Of a DNA stretch of 15,540 nucleotides, positions 1 to 6,358 are shown in pieces; the stretch's first letter is position 1; each line of letters begins with the position of its first letter. Origin of the DNA: DATARH01 sp035507475. Its GTDB lineage: Bacteria > Pseudomonadota > Alphaproteobacteria > ATCC43930 > CGMCC-115725. The translations under genes and the position numbers were made by a program. Below the pieces are notes generated by a model. That model made no database searches and was not told where the DNA came from. It saw only the letters and a program-made list of their open reading frames with translations. Where the stretch lies: assembly GCA_035507475.1 (NCBI GenBank), contig DATJOB010000477.1, forward strand, positions 1-15,540. Direction: 5' to 3'.

Positions 1-1211
1 GGCTCCGCCGCAGCGATGTCCGCCGGAGCGGTGTCAGCCGGGACGACATCCGGCGGAACGATCTCTGGCGGAACGATCTCTGGCGGAACGATCTCTGGCG
101 GAACGATGTCCGCGGGAACGACATCTGGCGAAACGATGGCCAGCGGAACGATGGCTGGCGGAACGATCTCTGGCGGAACGGTCGCGACCGGCTCGCTCGC
201 CGCGACGGGCGCGGCCGCCGCCAGGGCCTCCGGCGCGCCGGGCGCGGGCGGTGCGGTGTCGGCGGGCGGCTTGTCGGGGGTTTCGGCGCGGGCGAGCGCA
301 TCGGCGCCCGCTGTCACCGGCGGCGCGGCCGGCGGCGGGCGATGCGGCAGCGCCGCGCGCGCCCGTTCGAAGCCGTGGCTCAGCGCGGCGACCGCGGCGC
401 CCGACCTGTCGCGCAGCAGCGCCTCGACCCGCCCGACATGCGCCGCGAACCGCCGCCGCGCCGACGCCGGCGCCTCGCCCGCCGAGACCGGGGTATAGAT
501 CGACGCCGGGTATGCCGGCGGCTCATCGGCGGCGGGCGCGGCTGCCGGCTCGGCCCGGGTTTCGACCGGCGGCTCGACCGCCTCGACCGGCAGGGCCGCG
601 GGCGCATCGTCTGCCGGCGGTTCCGGCGTGGGCGATGGCGGCACGGCATCGGACGGCACGGCGTCCCCCGGCGCGGCATCTGACGGCGCGGCATCCGACG
701 GCGCGACGGCATCCGCCGGCGCGACGGCCGGGAGGCGCGGGCGCAGCACGACGCTCGCCGGGCGCGCGAGGCGCGGCGGCACCGCGGTGCCCGGCTCGCC
801 CGGCGCCGCGCCGCGCGCCACCGGCACCCGGCTGAAACGGGCGGCGAGCCCGGGGATCGGGTCGGCGCGCAGCGGGTCGGCGGCAACCCGCGGCCGGCTG
901 AAACGGCGCAGCGCTCCGCCCGGGTCCGGCGCCGGTGCCGCGACCGGCTCGACCGCTGCGACCGGCGGGATCGCCGGTTCGGGCGCCGGCTCTGGCGCGA
1001 CCGGTGCTGCCGGCAGCACACCCGAATCGTCATCGCTGGTGAAGTCGATCCACTGCACGTCGCGCCAGCGCGGGCCGAGCCGCTCGCCGCGCGCGACGCG
1101 CGCGGCATCGACCGGGCGCGATGCGGGCGGGCGCGATGCGGGCGCGGCGCCGCGCCCGGCCGGGTTGCGCGGCACGGCGGGGACGCCGGAAGGAAAGGTC
1201 GTATCGGGCAT
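1..1211 (-). CDS. Pro/Ala-rich low-complexity hypothetical protein, C-terminus off window
   Basis: The minus-strand frame is open without a stop from ATG at 1211-1209 to the left edge, giving at least 403 residues; the 3' end is outside the window. A purine-rich stretch (AGGCGAAAG) lies about 10 bases upstream of the ATG, which supports this start, though the frame stays open further upstream. The protein opens MPDTTFPSGVP, has one ordinary-looking segment (WRDVQWIDF, residues 49-57), then long Pro/Ala/Val-rich stretches. Two pentapeptide-like arrays are visible: SDAAP-like units near residues 165-192 and VPPEI-like units at residues 345-399. A likely helical segment (RRRFAAHVGRVEALLRD) sits between them. 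No signal peptide or membrane segment is seen. Codon third positions are strongly G/C in this frame, and the plus-strand frames here look like its shadows. The function is not recognised; the composition suggests an unstructured linker or scaffold. Confidence 0.72.
   Translation of the reverse strand, partial: MPDTTFPSGVPAVPRNPAGRGAAPASRPPASRPVDAARVARGERLGPRWRDVQWIDFTSDDDSGVLPAAPVAPEPAPEPAIPPVAAVEPVAAPAPDPGGALRRFSRPRVAADPLRADPIPGLAARFSRVPVARGAAPGEPGTAVPPRLARPASVVLRPRLPAVAPADAVAPSDAAPSDAAPGDAVPSDAVPPSPTPEPPADDAPAALPVEAVEPPVETRAEPAAAPAADEPPAYPASIYTPVSAGEAPASARRRFAAHVGRVEALLRDRSGAAVAALSHGFERARAALPHRPPPAAPPVTAGADALARAETPDKPPADTAPPAPGAPEALAAAAPVAASEPVATVPPEIVPPAIVPLAIVSPDVVPADIVPPEIVPPEIVPPEIVPPDVVPADTAPADIAAAE
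15..179 (-). repeat. 15-bp tandem repeat array, 11 units, in-frame pentapeptides
   Basis: Eleven consecutive 15-base units occur. Four copies (61-105 and 166-180 in plus phase) are identical (ATCTCTGGCGGAACG on the plus strand) and the rest carry a few changes. Read on the minus strand the units encode V-P-[PLA]-[EAD]-[IV] pentapeptides, with VPPEI the commonest. Because 15 is a multiple of three, copy-number change would keep the reading frame. The array is close to the window edge and may continue beyond it. Confidence 0.85.
637..718 (-). repeat. Second, more degenerate in-frame pentapeptide array
   Basis: About five 15-base units encode [SGA]-D-A-[AV]-P in the same minus-strand protein, for example SDAAP, SDAAP, GDAVP and SDAVP. 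They are less alike at the DNA level than the units of the array near the left edge, which suggests an older expansion. Confidence 0.6.
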
Positions 1212-1494
1212 CACGGTCGGCTTTCGCCTGAACGCGCCGCTATTCAATGCCGTGGCGCGGCGCGATGCAAGCCGCACGGTGTCCGCCGCGCGGCGATGGT
1301 TCGCGCGACCCCGAGCGCGGCGGGCCGGGTCGCCGGCGACGCTAACCACCGCTTAACCAACCGGGCGGCGCGGCACTAACACATCCTCAATCAACTTCCC
1401 CGATAACACCGGCTATCTGGCACGAGAACCATGGGTTTTTCCGTTCTGCGGCGACACGGCCGGCGACGAGCACGAGACGAATAGGGAGAAGAAC
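1212..1494. promoter_or_regulatory. Divergent intergenic region between the Pro-rich protein and the MshEN-TPR gene
   Basis: This 283-base gap separates two divergently oriented genes, so it should hold promoters for both. Its right half (about 1345-1440) is lower in GC than its surroundings. It contains two TAACC half-motifs (GCTAACC, CTTAACC) near 1340-1356. They resemble half of a CtrA-type site but do not form a full TTAA-N7-TTAA pair. No convincing sigma-70 -35/-10 pair was identified. The plus-strand gene has a strong ribosome binding site, AGGGAG at 1483-1488, six bases before its ATG. Confidence 0.4.
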
Positions 1495-1992
1495 ATGCGC
1501 CTGGGAGAATTGCTGATCGGTCAAGGGATCGCGACGCCGGCGGACATCGAGACCGCGCTCAAGCGCCAGAAGCGCGAGGGCGGCCGGCTCGGCACCCACC
1601 TCATCGCGATGGGCGTGCTCAACGTCGAACAGCTGCTGACGATGCTGCGCGGCCAGCACGAGGTCAACGTCGCGATCGACCTGTGCGAGCAGGCGCTGCA
1701 GCGCCTGCTCACGGTCTGCGGACCGAACCATCCGAACACCTACCGCGCGCGCTACAACCTGGCACGGGCGTTTCTCGCCGCCGGGCGACAGGGCGACGCG
1801 CGCGAGCACGCCGAATGGGCGCTCGCCGGTCACATGACGCTGCTCGGCCGCGAGCACACCTGGACCCGCGAGGCGGCACAGTTCGTGAGCGATGTCGGCC
1901 GCGCCGTGGCGCGCGCCTCGCAAGGCGCCGCCGAACCCGCTCAACCGGCGGCGCCCGAGCCGGTCCCCGCCGCGGTGGTCAACGCCGCCTGA
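1495..1992 (+). CDS. MshEN-like (putative c-di-GMP-binding) domain protein with TPR-like region
   Basis: A 165-residue soluble protein with a strong ribosome binding site (AGGGAG). Residues 2-54 hold two 24-residue motifs separated by five residues (KREGG). The first has R2, L3, G4, L7, G11, I18, L22 and Q25; the second has R31, L32, G33, L36, G40, L47, L51 and Q54. This spacing is that of the MshEN domain, the N-terminal domain of MshE/GspE-type ATPases, which binds cyclic di-GMP. Residues about 55-140 form helical TPR-like repeats of the type found after phrases such as GPNHPNTYRARYNLA. The last about 25 residues are a Pro/Ala tail. There is no Walker A or B motif and no room for an ATPase domain. 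The inferred role is a small c-di-GMP-responsive adaptor or partner-binding protein; the partner is unknown. No signal peptide is seen. Confidence 0.85.
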   Translation: MRLGELLIGQGIATPADIETALKRQKREGGRLGTHLIAMGVLNVEQLLTMLRGQHEVNVAIDLCEQALQRLLTVCGPNHPNTYRARYNLARAFLAAGRQGDAREHAEWALAGHMTLLGREHTWTREAAQFVSDVGRAVARASQGAAEPAQPAAPEPVPAAVVNAA

Positions 1993-2012
1993 GCCGGCCG
2001 CCCGAGCCGGTC

Positions 2013-2055
2013 ACCCTGGGCCAGCAACCCTGGGCCAGCAACCCTCAGTCAGCGA
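2013..2055. repeat. 14-bp direct tandem repeat, two exact copies plus a degenerate third
   Basis: The unit ACCCTGGGCCAGCA occurs at 2013-2026 and 2027-2040, followed by a partial diverged copy from 2041 and a further GGGCCAGCAAC at about 2060-2070. It is noncoding, lying between the MshEN-TPR stop and the tRNA gene. It is most simply replication slippage; no function is evident. Confidence 0.65.
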
Positions 2056-2157
2056 TGCCGGGCCAGCAACGCCGGCCGTTATTGCCGCGCCGCGGCGTTG
2101 CCGATAACGTGCCGCCTCGGGCGGCTGCGGCACCATCGTGTCGCCTTGCCCCGCCGG

Positions 2158-2232
2158 TGGGGCGTAGCCAAGTGGTAAGGCACCGGATTTTGATTCCGGC
2201 AAACGGAGGTTCGAATCCTCCCGCCCCAGCCA
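2158..2232 (+). tRNA. trnQ: tRNA-Gln (anticodon TTG)
   Basis: A complete cloverleaf can be folded by eye. The acceptor stem TGGGGCG (2158-2164) pairs with CGCCCCA (2222-2228). The anticodon stem CCGGA (2183-2187) pairs with TCCGG (2195-2199) around the loop TTTTGAT, which places anticodon TTG at 2190-2192. The T arm GGAGG/CCTCC (2205-2221) encloses TTCGAAT. The discriminator is G2229 and CCA is encoded at 2230-2232. The initial T-A pair is typical of bacterial tRNA-Gln. Anticodon UUG reads CAA, and CAG by wobble. Confidence 0.96.
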
Positions 2233-2251
2233 GGCCGCCGCCGGGCGCGAT

Positions 2252-2293
2252 GCGGCGCGGCGACTGAGGCGCTCGCGCGCCGGGCCGCGCCGC
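2252..2293 (+). terminator. Strong nested hairpin downstream of tRNA-Gln, candidate terminator
   Basis: A perfect 10-bp inverted repeat (GCGGCGCGGC at 2252-2261, GCCGCGCCGC at 2284-2293) encloses a second hairpin (GGCGC 2268-2272, GCGCC 2277-2281). It starts 20 bases after the tRNA CCA end. No clear T tract follows, only a T-containing stretch (CCTTGCTTGTTG) some 15 bases later, so it is not a textbook intrinsic terminator. It could also serve as a processing or stability element. Confidence 0.4.
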
Positions 2294-2449
2294 GGAACGA
2301 GCCCCGGCCTTGCTTGTTGATCTCGTGCCATGAAGCGCGGGGATCGACGACATATCGGCTGCACCGCGTCCCGCTCCGCCGCGACGCGGCATCCCCGTGC
2401 CGCCGCCTAGCGGCCGCCTCACCGCACTGCCCGACGCCAAGGCTGCCGC

Positions 2450-4354
2450 GTGAGCCGCGACCAGATCCTGACGCTCGCCCTCCTCGCGGCGCTGATCGCG
2501 CTGTTCCTATGGGACCGGCTGCGCTACGACGTGGTGGCGCTGACCGCGCTGCTCGCCGCGGTCGCGGCCGGGGTCGTCCGCGCCGACGACGCTTTCAACG
2601 GCTTCGCCAACCCGGTGCTGCCGCTGATCGCCGCGGCGCTGGTGATCAGCGCCGCGATCGGCCAGTCGGGCGCGGTCGAGATCTTCCTGCGCCGGATGGC
2701 GCCGCTGATGCGCTCGAAGGAAGTGCAGGTCGGCACGCTGGTTGCCTGCGTCGCGCTGCTCTCGGCCTTTATGAAGAATATCGGCGCGCTCGCGATCTTC
2801 ATCGCCGCGGCGATCCAGCTGGCGCGGCGCAGCGGCCGCTCGCCCTCGGAATTCCTGATGCCGCTCTCCTTCGCCTCGCTGCTCGGCGGCTCGATGACGC
2901 TGATCGGCACCTCGCCCAACCTGTTGATCTCGGCGGTCCGGCAGGAGCTCACCGGCCAGCCTTTCCACATGTTCGATTTCACCCCGGTCGGCGCCGGCAT
3001 CGCGGTATTCGGCATCGCGTTCCTCGCGGTCGGATGGCGGCTGCTGCCGCGCGGCCTGCGCGGGTCGGCGAGCCCGGCCTTCGCGATCGAGGACTATACG
3101 AGCGAACTGCGCCTGCCGCAGAACTCGCCCTTTGTCGGCCGTACCGTCGGCGAGGTGGAAACCCTGTCCGGCGGCGAGATCGGCGTCGCCGCGCTGATCC
3201 GGCACGACGGCAGGCGGCAGATCCCGACGCGGCGCTGGAAGCTCTACGCCGACGACATCCTGGTGGTCGAGGCCGACCCGCAGGTCATCGAGCAGTTCGC
3301 GCGCGACGGCAACCTCGCGCTCGTCGGCTCCGAGGTGGTGCCGGAGAAGGCGGCGGCCGATGCGCTCGACGGCGCGGCGGCCGGCGGGCGACCCGGCGAG
3401 CGACCCGGCGAGCGACCCGGCGGGGCGCCGGCTCCGCGAGCCCGGGCCGCGGCGTCGCAGGCCGAGGCGCCGGCGCGCGAGCGGGCAGGCGACGACGAGC
3501 TGGCGATCGTCGAGGCGGTGGTCGCCGCCGGTTCCGACCTGATCGGCCGCTCCGCCGCCGGCATCCACCTGCGCGACCGCTACGGGGTCAACCTGCTGGC
3601 AATCGCGCGGCGCGGCCGGCTGCGCGCCTCGCGGCTGCAGCAGGCGCGCTTTCAGCTCGGCGACGCGATCGTGCTGCAGGGTTACGCCAACCGGCTACCC
3701 GACGTGCTGGTCGCGCTCGGCTGCCTGCCGCTCGCCGAGCGGCCGCTGAAGCTCGGCCGCCGGCGCCGGCTGTGGCTGCCGCTGGCGATCCTCGCCGCGG
3801 CGATCGCGGTCAGCGGCCTCGAATGGGTGCCGGCGGCGATCGCGTTCACCGGCGCGGCGCTGGCCCTCGTCCTGCTGCGCGCGGTGCCGCTCAAGGAAGC
3901 CTACGCCGCGGTCGAATGGCCGATCCTCGTGCTGATCGGCGCGCTGATCCCGATCGGCGAGGCGGTGCAGCACAACGGCACCGCGACGCTGCTCGCCACC
4001 GGGCTCGCCGCCGGCCTCGCGCACGTGCCGAGCTATGTCGCGCTCGGCGCGCTGCTCGCCGCGACGATGCTGCTGACGCCGATCCTGCACCATGCCGCGA
4101 CGGTGCTGGTCATGGGGCCGATCGCGGCGAGCCTCGCCCAGCAGCTCGGGCTGCGGATCGACCCGTTCCTGATGGCGGTGGCGGTCGGCGCCGGCTCCGA
4201 CTTCCTGACGCCGATCGGCCACCAGTCGAACACGCTGGTGATGGGGCTCGGCGGCTACCGCTTCGGCGATTACTGGAAGCTCGGCCTGCCGCTCTCGCTG
4301 ATGGTGCTGGTGCTCGGCGTGCCGCTCATCATGCTCGTCTGGCCGGTGCGCTAG
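2450..4354 (+). CDS. SLC13/DASS-family permease with two RCK_C (TrkA-C) domains
   Basis: A 634-residue inner-membrane transporter. The start is GTG (MSRDQILTLALLAALIALF) with a weak AAGG eight bases upstream. The N-terminal membrane block (residues 1 to about 205) contains IGTSPNLLIS with T154-S155-P156-N157. The C-terminal block (about 432-634) contains GHQSNTLVMG with S593-N594-T595. These paired S-N-T-like signatures are the Na+/substrate-binding elements of the DASS/SLC13 group. Two soluble regulatory RCK_C domains lie between the halves (about 219-295 and 350-428), joined by a low-complexity linker with a 12-bp repeat. Family members carry sulfate, dicarboxylates or related anions; the substrate cannot be told from this sequence. 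RCK_C domains usually bind ligands and gate transport. The ABC-type membrane gene begins 1 base after the stop, so the two are probably co-transcribed and translationally coupled. Confidence 0.92.
   Translation: MSRDQILTLALLAALIALFLWDRLRYDVVALTALLAAVAAGVVRADDAFNGFANPVLPLIAAALVISAAIGQSGAVEIFLRRMAPLMRSKEVQVGTLVACVALLSAFMKNIGALAIFIAAAIQLARRSGRSPSEFLMPLSFASLLGGSMTLIGTSPNLLISAVRQELTGQPFHMFDFTPVGAGIAVFGIAFLAVGWRLLPRGLRGSASPAFAIEDYTSELRLPQNSPFVGRTVGEVETLSGGEIGVAALIRHDGRRQIPTRRWKLYADDILVVEADPQVIEQFARDGNLALVGSEVVPEKAAADALDGAAAGGRPGERPGERPGGAPAPRARAAASQAEAPARERAGDDELAIVEAVVAAGSDLIGRSAAGIHLRDRYGVNLLAIARRGRLRASRLQQARFQLGDAIVLQGYANRLPDVLVALGCLPLAERPLKLGRRRRLWLPLAILAAAIAVSGLEWVPAAIAFTGAALALVLLRAVPLKEAYAAVEWPILVLIGALIPIGEAVQHNGTATLLATGLAAGLAHVPSYVALGALLAATMLLTPILHHAATVLVMGPIAASLAQQLGLRIDPFLMAVAVGAGSDFLTPIGHQSNTLVMGLGGYRFGDYWKLGLPLSLMVLVLGVPLIMLVWPVR
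3389..3424 (+). repeat. 12-bp tandem repeat in the permease inter-RCK_C linker
   Basis: Three head-to-tail copies of CGACCCGGCGAG occur (the last with one change) within the permease gene. They encode RPGE, RPGE, RPGG. The unit is a multiple of three, so expansion stays in frame. It falls in the linker between the two predicted RCK_C domains and not in a folded core. Confidence 0.8.
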
Positions 4355-4355
4355 C

Positions 4356-5444
4356 ATGCCGGCCTCGCGCTCGCGCCGACCGGCCGCCGCGCGCCGCAGC
4401 GCCGGGCGCACATCCCGCCGCACCGCCGCGCGCCACGCCGCCGGCGCATCGGCGGCCAGCGCCGAGGCGCGCTCGCCGCGCCGCCCCGGGTTCAGCGCCA
4501 GGGGGCTCTACGGCTATATCTGGGCGACGAGCGGCCGCGCCCAGGTGGTGCTGGCGCTGCTGTCGTTTTTCATCTGCCTCGTCGATCTCGTGCCGCTCGA
4601 GCTGCAGCGCCGGATCGTCAACGAGGCGATCGGCCAGAAGCAGCTCGCGGCGCTCGTCTGGATGTGCGCGGCCTATGCGGTGACCGCTTTGGTCCAGGGC
4701 GTCACCAAGCTGACCTGGAACATCTACCGCAACTCGGTCGGCGAGGCGACCAGCCGGCGCCTGCGCCTCGAGACCTTCGCCGCGGCGATGCACCATCCCC
4801 AACCCGATGAGACCGCCAAGGAAGGCGTCGGCATCTCGATCATCCTCGCCGAGGCCGACCCGGTCGGGCTCTTTGTCGCGACCAGCGTCTCGGAGCCGGT
4901 GCTGCACGGCGGCGTGCTGCTCAGCGTCTTCGCCTATCTCATCTACCTGCAGCCGGCGATGGCGGCGGTGGCGCTGATGCTGTTCGTGCCGCAATGCTGC
5001 TTCGTGCCGCTGGTGCAGAAGGCGATCAACCGCCGCACCGCCTCGCGCATCCGGGTGATGCGCAACCTCAGCGCCGACCTCGTCGGCGGCACCGCCCAGG
5101 GCGTGCTGGAGCGCGAGGAGGGCGGCTACAAGCAGCGGGTGCGGCAGATCTATTCGCTCGACATGCAGGTCTTCCGCCGCAAATACGCGGTCAACTTCCT
5201 GATCAACCTGCTCTACCACCTGGGGACCGTCGGCATCCTCGCGGTCGGCGGCTGGTTCGTCATGCAGGGCCGCACCGAAGTCGGCACGGTGGTCGCCTTC
5301 ATCTCGGGCCTGACCAAGGTCAACGACCCGTGGAACGACCTCGTCACCTTCTTCCGCGACATGACCAATGCGCGCGTCAAGTACCAGCTGATCGCCAAGG
5401 TGCTCGACGACGGCGACCCCGGCGAGCTGGTCGAGCCCGCGTGA
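4356..5444 (+). CDS. ABC-exporter transmembrane domain protein lacking a nucleotide-binding domain
   Basis: A 362-residue protein. After an Arg/Ala-rich N-terminal tail (residues 1 to about 48), it has the layout of an ABC exporter type I transmembrane domain. Hydrophobic segments lie near 64-80, 97-117, 184-199, 200-220, 280-302 and 308-325, with long charged intracellular loops between them (such as SRRLRLETF at 133-141). It ends at ...DDGDPGELVEPA, where exporters normally continue into the ATPase domain. No Walker A, LSGGQ or Walker B motif is present, and the following 166 bases encode no NBD. The ATG lies 1 base after the permease stop with no clear ribosome binding site, which suggests coupling. 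A start nearer residue 46-50 is possible, since the basic tail is unlike the rest. It may pair with an ATPase encoded elsewhere, or have a non-ABC role. Confidence 0.85.
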   Translation: MPASRSRRPAAARRSAGRTSRRTAARHAAGASAASAEARSPRRPGFSARGLYGYIWATSGRAQVVLALLSFFICLVDLVPLELQRRIVNEAIGQKQLAALVWMCAAYAVTALVQGVTKLTWNIYRNSVGEATSRRLRLETFAAAMHHPQPDETAKEGVGISIILAEADPVGLFVATSVSEPVLHGGVLLSVFAYLIYLQPAMAAVALMLFVPQCCFVPLVQKAINRRTASRIRVMRNLSADLVGGTAQGVLEREEGGYKQRVRQIYSLDMQVFRRKYAVNFLINLLYHLGTVGILAVGGWFVMQGRTEVGTVVAFISGLTKVNDPWNDLVTFFRDMTNARVKYQLIAKVLDDGDPGELVEPA

Positions 5445-5506
5445 GGGAACCGGGCCGCGGCGCCGGTGTTGCTGTTTTAGCGTCGTCTGTTCGAGGGGGA
5501 AGCGCC

Positions 5507-5620
5507 ATGCCGCGTGGCGGCGCGCCGAAATCCGTCAGGGAAGCGCCCCGTGCAGCCGGCGGCCGCCGTGTTGCGGCGGCCCGGGCCGACCGAGCGGTGC
5601 GGCGCACCGGATGCCGCTGA
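5507..5620 (+). CDS. Possible 37-residue leader ORF overlapping the MgtC-family start
   Basis: ATG at 5507 is preceded by a strong purine-rich site (GAGGGGGA, about six bases upstream). The frame encodes 37 residues, MPRGGAPKSVREAPRAAGG to TGCR, and stops at TGA 5618-5620, ten bases into the MgtC-family gene in another frame. The peptide is Arg/Ala-rich with no domain, which is also what random GC-rich DNA would give. The good ribosome binding site and the overlap argue for a translated leader; composition gives no support. The MgtC ATG itself lacks a ribosome binding site, so coupling through this ORF is plausible but unproven. Confidence 0.35.
   Translation: MPRGGAPKSVREAPRAAGGRRVAAARADRAVRRTGCR
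5561..5581 (+). promoter_or_regulatory. Hairpin in the MgtC-family leader
   Basis: GGCCGCCG (5561-5568) pairs perfectly with CGGCGGCC (5574-5581) around the loop TGTTG. It lies inside the possible leader ORF and 30 bases before the MgtC start. GC-rich DNA makes hairpins common, so function is uncertain, but an 8-bp perfect stem with a 5-base loop is notable. Confidence 0.4.
5595..5609 (+). promoter_or_regulatory. Start-proximal hairpin masking the MgtC-family initiation region
   Basis: CGGTGC (5595-5600) pairs with GCACCG (5604-5609) around the triloop GGC. It ends one base before the ATG at 5611 and fills the place where a ribosome binding site should be. Ribosomes translating the upstream leader ORF would open it. 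That fits translational coupling, although no measurement supports it. Confidence 0.4.
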
Positions 5621-6345
5621 CCATCGGCTGGGCGGAGATCGCCCTCCGGCTGGTGCTGACGATCCTCGCCGGCGCGCTGATCGGGTGGAACCGCGGCGAG
5701 CACGGCCATCCCGCGGGGATGCGCACGACGATCCTCGTCTGCCTCACCGCCTCGCTCGCGATGATCGAGGTCAACCTGCTGCTCGACACGCGCGGCAAAC
5801 CGGCGGACTCGTTCGTCGTCCTCGACCTGGCGCGCTATCCGCTGGGCATTCTGTCGGGGATGGGGTTCATCGGCGCCGGCGCGATCCTGCGCCGCGGCGG
5901 GATCGTCGAGGGGCTCACCACCGCGGCGACGCTGTGGCTGGTGACGATGATCGGGCTGTGCATCGGCGGCGGCCAGCTCGGCATCGGCATCGCCGTCACC
6001 GTGGTCGGCTTCCTGGTGCTGGAGCTCTTGAAACGGCTCGAGAACGCCCTGCCGGTCGAGCGCCACGCGACGATCGAGCTCGTCGTCGAGGCGGACAGCA
6101 GCGTGCCCGAGGCCGTCGCCGACCGGCTGCGCCGCGAGGGCTGCAGCATTGTCGAGCGCGGGTCGGCGCGCGAGACGGCGCCGGTGCGCCGCCGCATCTC
6201 CTACGACGTGCACTGGCGCGCCGCCTCGGACGCGCCGGCGCCGACCCGGACGCTCGACCAGCTCGCCCGGGAACCCGGGGTGATCGCCTTCGCCTGGGAG
6301 CTCGGCGCGGGCGCACCGCGAGAGCGCGCCGGACGCGAGGTGTGA
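5611..6345 (+). CDS. MgtC/SapB family membrane protein
   Basis: A 244-residue inner-membrane protein with the MgtC/SapB signatures: GALIGWNRGEHGHPAGMRTT (residues 21-40), SGMGFIGAGAILRRGG (82-97) and VEGLTTAATLWL (99-110). Hydrophobic segments lie near 10-27, 40-58, 78-93, 103-119 and 122-140. They are followed by a soluble C-terminal region (about 150-244) where longer family members carry an ACT-like domain. MgtC proteins support growth in low magnesium and, in Salmonella, act on the F1Fo ATP synthase; many relatives have no assigned role. ATG 5611 is the only ATG, GTG or TTG near the conserved start in this frame, and it lacks a ribosome binding site. The gene lies 166 bases after the ABC-type membrane gene on the same strand. 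Confidence is high for the family and low for the physiological role. Confidence 0.92.
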   Translation: MPLTIGWAEIALRLVLTILAGALIGWNRGEHGHPAGMRTTILVCLTASLAMIEVNLLLDTRGKPADSFVVLDLARYPLGILSGMGFIGAGAILRRGGIVEGLTTAATLWLVTMIGLCIGGGQLGIGIAVTVVGFLVLELLKRLENALPVERHATIELVVEADSSVPEAVADRLRREGCSIVERGSARETAPVRRRISYDVHWRAASDAPAPTRTLDQLAREPGVIAFAWELGAGAPRERAGREV

Positions 6346-6358
6346 CGCGCGGGCGCTT

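Noticed and set aside
16..498. Plus-strand frame giving a GGTIS repeat protein over the left-edge array
   Set aside because: It is short (160 residues) and covers only part of a minus-strand frame open for over 400 codons with a better start region. The G/C third-position bias favours the minus strand.
1..1211. CRISPR array, because of the short regular repeats near the left edge
   Set aside because: The 15-base units are directly adjacent with no spacers and stay in a coding frame, so they are tandem coding repeats.
1335..1360. CtrA-type binding site
   Set aside because: Only TAACC half-motifs are present, without the paired TTAA-N7-TTAA arrangement, so the evidence is too weak to call a site.
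2077..2109. CGTTAT...ATAACG inverted repeat upstream of tRNA-Gln
   Set aside because: Only six outer pairs with an unmatched 21-base interior; not distinguishable from chance in this composition, and no promoter feature accompanies it.
2011..2440. Minus-strand open frames across the tRNA region (including peptides such as REDSNLRLPESKSGALPLGY)
   Set aside because: These are the well-known false proteins produced by reading antisense through a tRNA gene. The tRNA-Gln cloverleaf explains the sequence completely.
2314..4683. 789-residue plus-strand frame overlapping the SLC13 permease
   Set aside because: It is out of frame with the permease, which has membrane segments and family signatures. 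The alternative product is Arg/Ala/Pro-rich.
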